A stretch of 13,632 nucleotides of DNA, taken from contig CAZLDQ010000155.1 in the NCBI GenBank assembly GCA_964558295.1, positions 1 to 13,632 of the forward strand. The letters run 5' to 3'. A program made the position numbers and the translations under genes. Numbering within the stretch: position 1 is the stretch's first letter; each line of letters begins with the position of its first letter. This stretch comes from JBDKTH01 sp964558295 (GTDB lineage: Bacteria > Planctomycetota > Planctomycetia > Pirellulales > Thermoguttaceae). Positions 7,717 through 13,632 of the stretch are shown in pieces. Under the pieces are notes generated by a model that was given only the letters and a program-made list of their open reading frames with translations, did not search any database and was not told where the DNA came from.

Positions 7717-7972
7717 AACTGCGATTCCTCACAAGCGGCGAGGAGAACGAAGAGAAAAGGATTTCTCACCGCCCCGTCAATTGCTCTTGCAACGAATGTT
7801 CAAAGACGTTTACAAAACGATCTGCGCAAAGAAGAGCGCGTTGAATATTCACCCCCTGCCAATTCCCACCGATTACTTGGATTATATCAATTGATCCCAA
7901 GCGTAGCATCCAGTCGCGGGAGAAAGCTGTAACTGAGCTGGTCTTGTCCCACCAAACAGTTGGATCTCTGGG

Positions 7973-8035
7973 GCAACACTTCCCGCGAAAGAACCGGGAG
8001 GTTCCCTCACAGCACTTATGAGGGGAAGTGATTGC
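7973..8035 (+). ncRNA. Candidate structured RNA: flush three-way junction
   Basis: 63 bases fold by eye into a compact junction. The closing helix P1 joins GCAA+CACTTCC (7973-7983) to GGAAGTG+TTGC (8024-8030, 8032-8035), 11 pairs with one bulged A at 8031. After a 7-base joining strand CGCGAAA (7984-7990), P2 pairs GAACC (7991-7995) with GGTTC (8000-8004) under a GNRA-type loop GGGA. P3 pairs CCTCA (8005-8009) with TGAGG (8019-8023) under a 9-base loop. P2, P3 and P1 abut with no unpaired bases between them. The GNRA loop favours the plus strand. It lies 286 bases upstream of the fusion gene. No known RNA class is recognised, and coverage by chance hairpins in GC-rich DNA cannot be excluded. 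Confidence 0.35.
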
Positions 8036-8179
8036 GTAATATGCTGCAGCAGGATAAGATATGACGACTGTAGAGGTGGGCGAGGCTTTTCGGTAGCCGG
8101 CAGAACAGTTTGCCTCATGAGCAAACATTGTCCGAAGCGATTAATGTGTGTTGTTTGTATTCTGGGTACAACCCTGAGA

Positions 8180-8273
8180 GCCTGATACCATAGGTCTCGG
8201 ATGCGTCATTGCCAGGAAGCCGTGTGGGCATCCGGCGTCAGGCCGGCGGTGGTAAGCAGCTGCCTGCCACCGC
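8180..8273 (+). promoter_or_regulatory. Possible structured leader of the fusion gene
   Basis: Directly upstream of the 8321 start are three perfect helices. GCCTGA (8180-8185) pairs with TCAGGC (8238-8243) and encloses CGGATGC (8198-8204) paired with GCATCCG (8228-8234). Next to it is GCGGTGG (8246-8252) paired with CCACCGC (8267-8273), whose helix continues as CAG/CTG after a TAAG bulge and closes with loop CTGC. No T-run follows, so this is not an intrinsic terminator. It may be part of a 5' untranslated RNA that affects expression of the synthase. No known riboswitch is recognised. Confidence 0.3.
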
Positions 8274-8320
8274 TGATGTGTTGGGTTACGTGGTTGTCTC
8301 TTGCGGGAGCTTGAACTGTC

Positions 8321-11300
8321 GTGCATTTGGATCATCTTCCCGGGACATTCTTTGGGCCGCCGAACCTGGTTGATCTCGTCCGTCATCGGGCGAAGTATCA
8401 GCCAAACGATACCGCGTTCACCTACTTGGTTGATGGTGAGACCGAGCAGATCGACATCACCAACGCGGAGCTGGACCGGCAGGCCCGAGCAATTGGCGCG
8501 TGGCTGCAATCGTTGAATCTGGTCGGCGAGCGAGCGCTGTTGCTCTACCCGCCGGGGCTGGAATTCGTGGCCGCCTTCTTTGGCTGCCTATATGCGGGGG
8601 TCGTCGCGGTCCCCGTGTATCCACCGCGGCGGAATCGTTCGCTCAGCCGCATCCAGGCCATCGCTGATGATGCCCAGGCCAAAGTCGCATTGACCACCGA
8701 TGTGGTCCTGCATCGGGTGGAATCGCTGATCGACGACACCCCCAGTTTGAAACAGCTTACTTGGCTTGCCACCTGCCATGTCCCGGAAGGCATGGACGAA
8801 GAGTGGGTGTATCCCGATGTGCATGGCGATACGCTCGCGTTTCTCCAATACACCTCCGGTTCCACTGGAACCCCCAAGGGGGTCATGCTCAACCACGCCA
8901 ACTTAATGCACAACTCAGCATTGATCGCCCACGCGTATGAACATACGCGATCGGGCCTGGGAGTGTTCTGGTTGCCCAGCTACCACGACATGGGCCTGAT
9001 CGGCGGCATCCTCCAGCCGCTATATGTGGGACGTCCCAACATCCTCATGTCGCCGATGGCCTTTTTGCAGAAGCCGCTTCGTTGGCTCCAGGCAATCACT
9101 CGTTTCGGCGGCACAACCAGCGGTGGGCCAAATTTCGCCTATGATCTGTGTGTTCGCACTATCCCCCCTGAAGAACGCGAAAAACTCGACCTGAGCAGTT
9201 GGCGCGTTGCGTTCAACGGGGCGGAACCTGTGCGAGAAGACACCCTGGAGCGGTTTATCGAGGCTTTCGAACCGTGCGGCTTCCATCCTGAAGCCTTTTA
9301 CCCTTGCTACGGCTTGGCTGAAGCCACACTGATCGTCTCCGGCGGCTTTGCGTACGATGAACCGGTAGTCCGCTGGTTTGATACGGCCGGACTAACCCGA
9401 GGACAAGCGATCGAACTGGAGCAGGGACATCCCAACGCCCGTGGACTGGTCGGCTGCGGGCAGACGATGCCCGATCAGAAGATCGTCATTGCCGACCCCG
9501 AGGAATTGACCAGTTGTCAGCCAGGACAAATCGGCGAGATTTGGGTGAGTGGCCCGAGTGTTGCGCAAGGCTATTGGCAGCGTCCCGATGTAACCGAGAC
9601 GATATTCCGAGCTCACTTGAAGGATACCGGCGAAGGTCCTTTCCTGCGGACCGGTGACTTGGGGTTCATGCTCGACGGAGAGTTGTTTGTCACCGGACGG
9701 ATCAAAGATCTGATCATTTTCCGCGGCGTCAATTATTATCCCCAGGATATCGAACGCACGGTTTACCAGTGCCACGACGACCTGCGTGCCGATGCCTGCG
9801 CGGCCTTCACCGTAGAGGTGGACGGTCAAGAGCGTCTAGTAGTGGTGCAGGAATTGGAACGCCGTCGCCGCCTCAACTTCCCAGCGGTCTTCGCGGCGGT
9901 TCGCCGTGCCGTGGCCGTGGAACACGAGTTGGCCTTGGATGCGATCGTCCTTTTGAAAGCCGGCAGCATTCCCAAGACGTCCAGCGGTAAGATTCAGCGA
10001 CACGCCTGCCGCAACGGCTATCTGGCCGGAACACTCGAGGTCATGGCCCAGTGGCATCTGGGCGACGAGTTGCCCGAGGAAGCTGAACGTCAAGCGGAAG
10101 AGGCCCTGGCCGCCAAACAGCAGGCCAAAGCAGCCGCCCAGGCCGAGCAGCATCTGGAGGAGGCCGAAACATGCCAGGACGAAACCGAAACCGCAGAGGA
10201 AGCGGTTTCTCCCGAAACAGAACGAAACGGGGAAAAGGTCGCTTCGGCGATACGTTTTAGCGCCGACCGGGTCAGCCACGCCCCCATGGCATCTGCCGCC
10301 AAAAACGGTCACGGAGTGCCCTCGAATGGCAAGAAGAAGAGCGTCGCCGATTTGGTGCTCGAACAGGTCCGCCGCGTGGCCCGCGACCGAGCCGTCGGCC
10401 TTTCCCTCGATACGCCGATTACCGAGATCGGTCTCGATTCGTTGGAACGAATGGAGATCCTAGCCTCACTCGAGGAACGCTTTGGCGGGCGATTCCCCCC
10501 CGATATCCTCCCGGACCTGGAAACCTGCCGCGAAGTGGTCGAGGCGGTCGAGCAATACCTTGGCAAGGAGCCGCGACCGGTGACAAGCCGGCCGGTCAAC
10601 GCCGAAATCCCCGAAGAATACTATCGTCTCGACCGGTTCCCCGAGTATCAGAAGCTTCGGCAGAATCTCGATCTACTGGAAATGTCCGGGCTGGGAAACC
10701 CTTACTTCACAGTCCACCAAGGACTCACCAACGACCGGACGATGATCGGTGGACGCGAGTACATCAATTTTTCGAGCTACAACTACATCGGCATGTCAGG
10801 AGATCCGGCGGTCGTCAAGGCCGCCCAGGACGCCGCCGCCCGCTACGGGACCAGCGTGTCGGCCAGCCGTCTCGTCTCGGGCCAGAAGGACATTCACATC
10901 GCCTTGGAACGGGCGTTGGCCAAGCTCGTGGGGGTCGACGACGCAATCGTCTTTGTCGGCGGCCACTCGACCAACGAAAGTGTCATTGGCCATTTGGTTG
11001 GCCCGGGCGACTTGATCCTCCACGATGCCTTGTCACATAACAGCATCCTCCAAGGGGCGATCCTCTCCGGTGCCAGACGTCGCCCATTCCCCCATAATGA
11101 CTGGGAGACAGCTGACGAAGTGCTCTCGCAGTTCCGCCACGAATATCGCCGCGTGCTAGTCGTGATCGAGGGCGTTTATAGCATGGATGGCGACATTCCC
11201 GAGTTACCCAAGTTCATTGAACTCAAGAAACGGCATAAAGCCCTGTTGATGATCGACGAGGCCCATTCGATGGGCACCATCGGTGCCCAGGGGCGGGGGA

Positions 11301-11842
11301 TCGGCGAGTACTATGGCGTCAACCGGAGCGATGTCGACATCTGGATGGGGACGCTCAGCAAGGCATTTGGCAGTTGTGGCGGCTATATCGCCGGTAGCAA
11401 GGCTCTGGTGGAGTATTTGCGTTACACGGCTCCGGGCTTCGTCTACAGCGTCGGACTCTCTCCGCCCAACGCCGCAGCCGCCCTTGCCTCCGTGGAACTC
11501 CTCACCAAGACCCCCCAACGAGTCACCCGTTTGCAGGAGCGGGCAAAGCTGTTCCTCACCCTGGCGAGCGAGCGCGGCATGGACACCGGAATGAGCAAGG
11601 ATTCCCCCGTGGTCCCGGTAATCCTTGGCAACTCGATGCACTGCGTTCAATTGTCGCAGGCCCTCTTTGCCCGAGGGATTAACGTCCAGCCGATCCTCTA
11701 CCCAGCCGTGGAAGAGAAGGCCGCCCGCTTGCGGTTCTTCATCACGTCGCTCCATACGGAAGCGCAAATTCGTTATACGGTGGATGCGCTGGCTGAGGAG
11801 TTGGAAAAGATCCATGTTGCCTCCGCTGTCATTCCGAGTTAG
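8321..11842 (+). CDS. Trifunctional fatty acyl-AMP ligase / acyl carrier protein / alpha-oxoamine synthase (SPT-like)
   Basis: The 1173-residue fusion can in principle activate a fatty acid, load it on its own carrier and condense it with an amino acid. Residues 1-575 form a fatty acyl-AMP ligase: LQYTSGSTGTPKGVMLNH (175-192), YGLAEAT (330-336), RTGDLG (443-448), NYYPQDIE (471-478) and catalytic Lys in PKTSSGKIQR (551-560). A Glu/Ala-rich linker spans about 580-670. An ACP (about 674-748) carries the phosphopantetheine Ser707 in GLDSLE. Residues 768-1168 are a PLP alpha-oxoamine synthase: NFSSYNYIGM (816-825), ring-stacking His906, EGVYSMDGDI (950-959), IDEAHSMG (978-985) and Schiff-base Lys1014 in TLSKAFG. 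YNYIGM and EGVYSMDGDI are closer to serine palmitoyltransferase than to BioF. GTG 8321 is the first possible start after a stop at 8312, with GGGAG 11 bases upstream. A long-chain-base (sphingolipid) or aminoketone product is inferred; a natural-product role like the ACP-AOS protein PigH is possible. Confidence 0.93.
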   Translation: MHLDHLPGTFFGPPNLVDLVRHRAKYQPNDTAFTYLVDGETEQIDITNAELDRQARAIGAWLQSLNLVGERALLLYPPGLEFVAAFFGCLYAGVVAVPVYPPRRNRSLSRIQAIADDAQAKVALTTDVVLHRVESLIDDTPSLKQLTWLATCHVPEGMDEEWVYPDVHGDTLAFLQYTSGSTGTPKGVMLNHANLMHNSALIAHAYEHTRSGLGVFWLPSYHDMGLIGGILQPLYVGRPNILMSPMAFLQKPLRWLQAITRFGGTTSGGPNFAYDLCVRTIPPEEREKLDLSSWRVAFNGAEPVREDTLERFIEAFEPCGFHPEAFYPCYGLAEATLIVSGGFAYDEPVVRWFDTAGLTRGQAIELEQGHPNARGLVGCGQTMPDQKIVIADPEELTSCQPGQIGEIWVSGPSVAQGYWQRPDVTETIFRAHLKDTGEGPFLRTGDLGFMLDGELFVTGRIKDLIIFRGVNYYPQDIERTVYQCHDDLRADACAAFTVEVDGQERLVVVQELERRRRLNFPAVFAAVRRAVAVEHELALDAIVLLKAGSIPKTSSGKIQRHACRNGYLAGTLEVMAQWHLGDELPEEAERQAEEALAAKQQAKAAAQAEQHLEEAETCQDETETAEEAVSPETERNGEKVASAIRFSADRVSHAPMASAAKNGHGVPSNGKKKSVADLVLEQVRRVARDRAVGLSLDTPITEIGLDSLERMEILASLEERFGGRFPPDILPDLETCREVVEAVEQYLGKEPRPVTSRPVNAEIPEEYYRLDRFPEYQKLRQNLDLLEMSGLGNPYFTVHQGLTNDRTMIGGREYINFSSYNYIGMSGDPAVVKAAQDAAARYGTSVSASRLVSGQKDIHIALERALAKLVGVDDAIVFVGGHSTNESVIGHLVGPGDLILHDALSHNSILQGAILSGARRRPFPHNDWETADEVLSQFRHEYRRVLVVIEGVYSMDGDIPELPKFIELKKRHKALLMIDEAHSMGTIGAQGRGIGEYYGVNRSDVDIWMGTLSKAFGSCGGYIAGSKALVEYLRYTAPGFVYSVGLSPPNAAAALASVELLTKTPQRVTRLQERAKLFLTLASERGMDTGMSKDSPVVPVILGNSMHCVQLSQALFARGINVQPILYPAVEEKAARLRFFITSLHTEAQIRYTVDALAEELEKIHVASAVIPS

Positions 11843-11875
11843 AAAGAATATATGGGAGTGCAAAATTCCCGTGGA

Positions 11876-11928
11876 TCGCGGCAACTCCCCGCGAACCGGG
11901 ATCTCGGTGTTGTATTTCTGTTTTTTTT
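11876..11928 (+). terminator. Possible terminator or attenuator after the fusion gene
   Basis: The 100-base gap between the fusion gene and the next small gene holds a stem TCGCGG (11876-11881) / CCGCGA (11889-11894) with a 7-base loop. A weak CCGG/TCGG stem follows (11896-11907), then eight T at 11921-11928. An upstream stem ATGGGA/TCCCGT (11852-11872) is also possible. The T-run is 26 bases from the strong stem, farther than in a classical intrinsic terminator, so the call is weak. Confidence 0.3.
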
Positions 11929-11942
11929 CGGCGAGGGTTTAA

Positions 11943-12128
11943 GTGCTTACCGAACAACAGATCAGCCGAAGCTGGCAGAAGCTGTTCCGCAACTGTGAGT
12001 TGGACAACCAAGTTCTTGAAAAGGCGGCGGCCTTGTTGGATCAATTGCGACCCGAAAGCCCATTGCGCCACCGCCTCAGTACCGAGTTGGAAGAACTCCG
12101 CAAGCGCCGGTTCCAACAGCACGCTTAG
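11943..12128 (+). CDS. Small helical protein of unknown function
   Basis: A 61-residue product begins with GTG at 11943, with GAGGG 5 bases upstream. The sequence is charged, rich in Leu, Glu and Arg, and should be almost wholly alpha-helical (SWQKLFRN, VLEKAAALLDQL, LSTELEELRKRR), with a Pro break at RPESP. There is no signal peptide, membrane segment or metal site. It follows the fusion gene by 100 bases on the same strand and could be co-transcribed, unless the T-run between them ends transcription. The good ribosome binding site and the clean helical pattern favour a real gene. I do not recognise the family; a helper or partner of the synthase is possible but unsupported. Confidence 0.55.
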   Translation: MLTEQQISRSWQKLFRNCELDNQVLEKAAALLDQLRPESPLRHRLSTELEELRKRRFQQHA

Positions 12129-12546
12129 CTTCGCGAGTCTCCCAGGAAGAGCCTGATCGGTCCGAGGCCCCCATTCCGTCGATCGACGCGGGTCGGCTTC
12201 AGGCTGCTGCGCTTTGTTCCCTGGCCAAAGCCTCCCTCTTGTTGGTAACGAGAAGCGTCTCAGCGTCCCTTACCTCGGGAGTGGTCTGCGCTGATTCACT
12301 GTCCTTCCCCTTTGCCCAAAGGCCAGATCGCGAGGCTCGTCCTGCCATGGCGTGATCTCCAAACGCTCTTCGCCCCCTTTGCGAGGCGTATTGCCCTTGG
12401 CGTTGCGCAATGCCCGACCGACATCCCGGCCGTTGTGTTGCCCAGAATCAGTGGACAGCGTCTTCTTTCCTGCGCAATACTGGGACGTAGTACGAATTTC
12501 TTGGCGATCGAGGCTCGCCGTCCCACTTTGCGCAGGAGCATCTGTC
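12129..12546. other. Gene-free stretch upstream of the glycosidase
   Basis: About 420 bases with no supported gene. The glycosidase frame is open back to 12352, but that extension is Arg/Pro/Cys-rich and lacks family sequence. A minus-strand frame (12270-12584) reads QYCAGKK, which faintly recalls the YYSGKKK block of IS5-type transposases but has no other transposase feature. No clear terminator follows the small gene at 12128. Confidence 0.45.
12534..12538 (+). promoter_or_regulatory. Ribosome binding site deciding the glycosidase start
   Basis: AGGAG at 12534-12538 lies 8 bases before ATG 12547, which opens straight into a signal peptide. This fixes the start and rejects the 65-residue longer reading from 12352. 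Confidence 0.8.
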
Positions 12547-13497
12547 ATGGCCTTTGCTGCCCGATTCTTATCCGTTCTGATCACAAGCCTTTGCTTGGTC
12601 CTGCCAGCCGGAGCTGCCCCAACCGGCGAGATTGGCGATCGTGTTTATTTGTTCACGTTCTTCCGTAAACCCAATGGCAACGATGGTCTGCACTTGGCTT
12701 GGAGCCGGGACGGGTATCGTTGGGAAGAACTAGGAACTGCGACACACACCTGGATCCAACCGACCTTGGGCGACAAGTGCATGCGCGACCCTTGCTTGCG
12801 TCAGGGGCCCGATGGCACGTTCCATCTCGTCTGGACAACCGGCTGGGGCGACAAGGGCTTCGGCTACGCCAATTCCCGGGATCTGATCCATTGGAGCCCG
12901 CAACGGTTGATTCCCGTCAATGAGAAGATCGCAGGGGCCAAGAACACCTGGGCCCCCGAGTTGTTCTTCGACGCCAAGACCGAGAAGTGGTTGATCTTCT
13001 GGGCCACGACCGTCGAAGGACGCTTTCCGGAAACCGCCCACGGCGGCGATCACAACCACCGGCAGTACTATGTGACGACCAAAGACTTCCAGTCGTTCAG
13101 CGAAACCCGACTCTTCTTCGATCCAGGACACAACTGCATCGATGCGACGATGCTGGAAGCCGATGGGAAATACTACCTGATCTACAAAGACGAACGCCCC
13201 GGCAAAAAGCAACTGCATTGGTGCTCGGCTATGACGGCCGAAGGTCCCTGGGGCCCGCCTTCGGCTCCACTTCCCAAACCAGGGAAGATGGTCGAGGGCC
13301 CCAGTGCCATCCGTATCGGCGAGGAGTTCTTTGTCTTCTTCGACGTCTACACGAATCATCGCTACAGCGCCGTCAAGTCCCGCGATTTTAGCCGTTGGGA
13401 AGACCTGAGCAACCAAGTCTCGTTCCCCCAAGGATTTCGACACGGTACGGTGCTTGAGGTCTCGAAAGACCTGATCGAAGCCCTGCATGCGAGATAG
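12547..13497 (+). CDS. Secreted GH43-like glycoside hydrolase (five-bladed propeller)
   Basis: The 316-residue protein is exported by a Sec signal peptide: MAFAARFLSVLITSLCLVLPAGA, probably cut after residue 23. The mature part shows the blade pattern of the GH43 group, which removes arabinose, xylose or related sugars from plant or algal polysaccharides. Candidate catalytic residues are Asp81 in MRDPCL (base), Asp199 in CIDATML (pKa modulator) and Glu250 in VEGPSAI (acid). Other family strings are LAWSRDGYRWEEL, FHLVWTTGW, GYANSRDLIHWSPQ, NTWAPELF, and YYVTTKDFQSFS. The length suits a single catalytic domain with no binding module. It has its own ribosome binding site and no same-strand partner closer than 400 bases. 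The fold call is strong; the sugar specificity is unknown. Confidence 0.87.
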   Translation: MAFAARFLSVLITSLCLVLPAGAAPTGEIGDRVYLFTFFRKPNGNDGLHLAWSRDGYRWEELGTATHTWIQPTLGDKCMRDPCLRQGPDGTFHLVWTTGWGDKGFGYANSRDLIHWSPQRLIPVNEKIAGAKNTWAPELFFDAKTEKWLIFWATTVEGRFPETAHGGDHNHRQYYVTTKDFQSFSETRLFFDPGHNCIDATMLEADGKYYLIYKDERPGKKQLHWCSAMTAEGPWGPPSAPLPKPGKMVEGPSAIRIGEEFFVFFDVYTNHRYSAVKSRDFSRWEDLSNQVSFPQGFRHGTVLEVSKDLIEALHAR

Positions 13498-13580
13498 GCC
13501 CCTGCTTGCCTCGACGAGCCGGAGAAACCGTGGCAACGTCCCTGCTCCTGCACAAGAACACCGCGGCATTTGTCCCTGCA

Positions 13581-13632
13581 ATCGACATAGGTAAGCCCTC
13601 GCGGGCTGTCCCTGTCACACCACCGTGCGTAC
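13581..13632 (-). mobile_element. Possible 3' end of a group II intron (rest beyond window)
   Basis: Read on the minus strand, the window edge starts GTACGCACGGTGGTGTGACA. This matches the 3' strand of group II intron domain V and its linker, where CGTACGCACGGT followed by GGTGTGAGAGG is a common form. It is followed by a hairpin AGCCC/GGGCT (13607-13603 with 13598-13594) under a GNRA loop GCGA, then TTACCTAT, resembling domain VI with a bulged A (13592 or 13588) a few bases before an AT end (about 13587 or 13581). The 5' half of domain V and any reverse transcriptase gene would lie to the right, outside the window. The match is from memory of intron ends. Confidence 0.42.

Larger units (their letters stand above)
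7717..8320. other. Gene-free stretch with several structured segments
   Basis: About 600 bases before the large fusion gene. A minus-strand frame (7766-8128) is open, but its product is Ser/Cys-rich and recalls no family. The stretch holds an imperfect palindrome at 7876-7901 (CTTGG...CCAAG around ATCAATTGAT, 7886-7895), a three-helix element at 7973-8035, a near-perfect palindrome at 8109-8125 (TTTGC/GCAAA around CTCATGAG with one extra C), and nested helices at 8180-8273. The last three are described separately or in the findings. No protein gene or tRNA is supported. Confidence 0.5.

Noticed and set aside
7766..8128. 120-residue minus-strand open frame
   Set aside because: No motif or ribosome binding site, Ser/Cys-rich composition, and it overlaps the palindromes and the three-way junction.
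12270..12584. Transposase remnant suggested by QYCAGKK on the minus strand
   Set aside because: Only about seven residues resemble the YYSGKKK block; no DDE residues, terminal repeats or target duplication were seen.
12730..13581. 283-residue minus-strand open frame
   Set aside because: Antisense to the GH43-like gene, whose plus-strand motifs are clear.

Overview
The window looks like a piece of a GC-rich, metagenome-type bacterial chromosome. A planctomycete (Pirellulales-like) is the most likely source. That is inferred from a one-polypeptide acyl-AMP ligase/ACP/alpha-oxoamine synthase, a small protein starting with a CPVC...CPKC zinc ribbon, sparse operons, weak Shine-Dalgarno use and a short-period intergenic repeat that translates as FVIRHS-like strings. 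No rRNA, tRNA or CRISPR array was found.

Layout, left to right. 1-768 is the C-terminal part of serine hydroxymethyltransferase (glyA, + strand, cut by the window edge). A gene-poor stretch follows, then a small lipoprotein gene (1272-1682, +), which converges on a minus-strand pair: a PfkB/RfaE-type sugar kinase (1803-2858) and, upstream of it, a HAD-type phosphatase (3101-3991). The gap between these two is filled by a 32-bp tandem repeat and an inverted copy of it. A hairpin-bearing divergent spacer (about 4000-4590) leads to an Eco57I/type IIG-like adenine-N6 DNA methyltransferase (4594-7095, +). Its end overlaps the end of a convergent zinc-ribbon protein gene (7057-7716, -).

After 600 bases with no convincing gene but two structured segments comes the centrepiece, a 1173-residue fusion (8321-11842, +): fatty acyl-AMP ligase, a charged linker, an acyl carrier protein with its Ser, and a PLP-dependent alpha-oxoamine synthase. 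This combines in one chain the activities that some bacteria encode as separate acyl-ACP synthetase, dedicated ACP and serine palmitoyltransferase genes for sphingolipid bases. It could make a 3-keto long-chain base or a related aminoketone in a self-contained way. A 61-residue helical protein gene lies 100 bases downstream. A secreted GH43-like glycosidase (12547-13497, +) follows.

The extreme right edge (about 13581-13632) reads, on the minus strand, like the domain V 3' strand and domain VI of a group II intron whose body would lie beyond the window. The genes do not form one obvious pathway. The kinase/phosphatase pair probably works on a sugar phosphate, and the large fusion is best read as a lipid or natural-product module.
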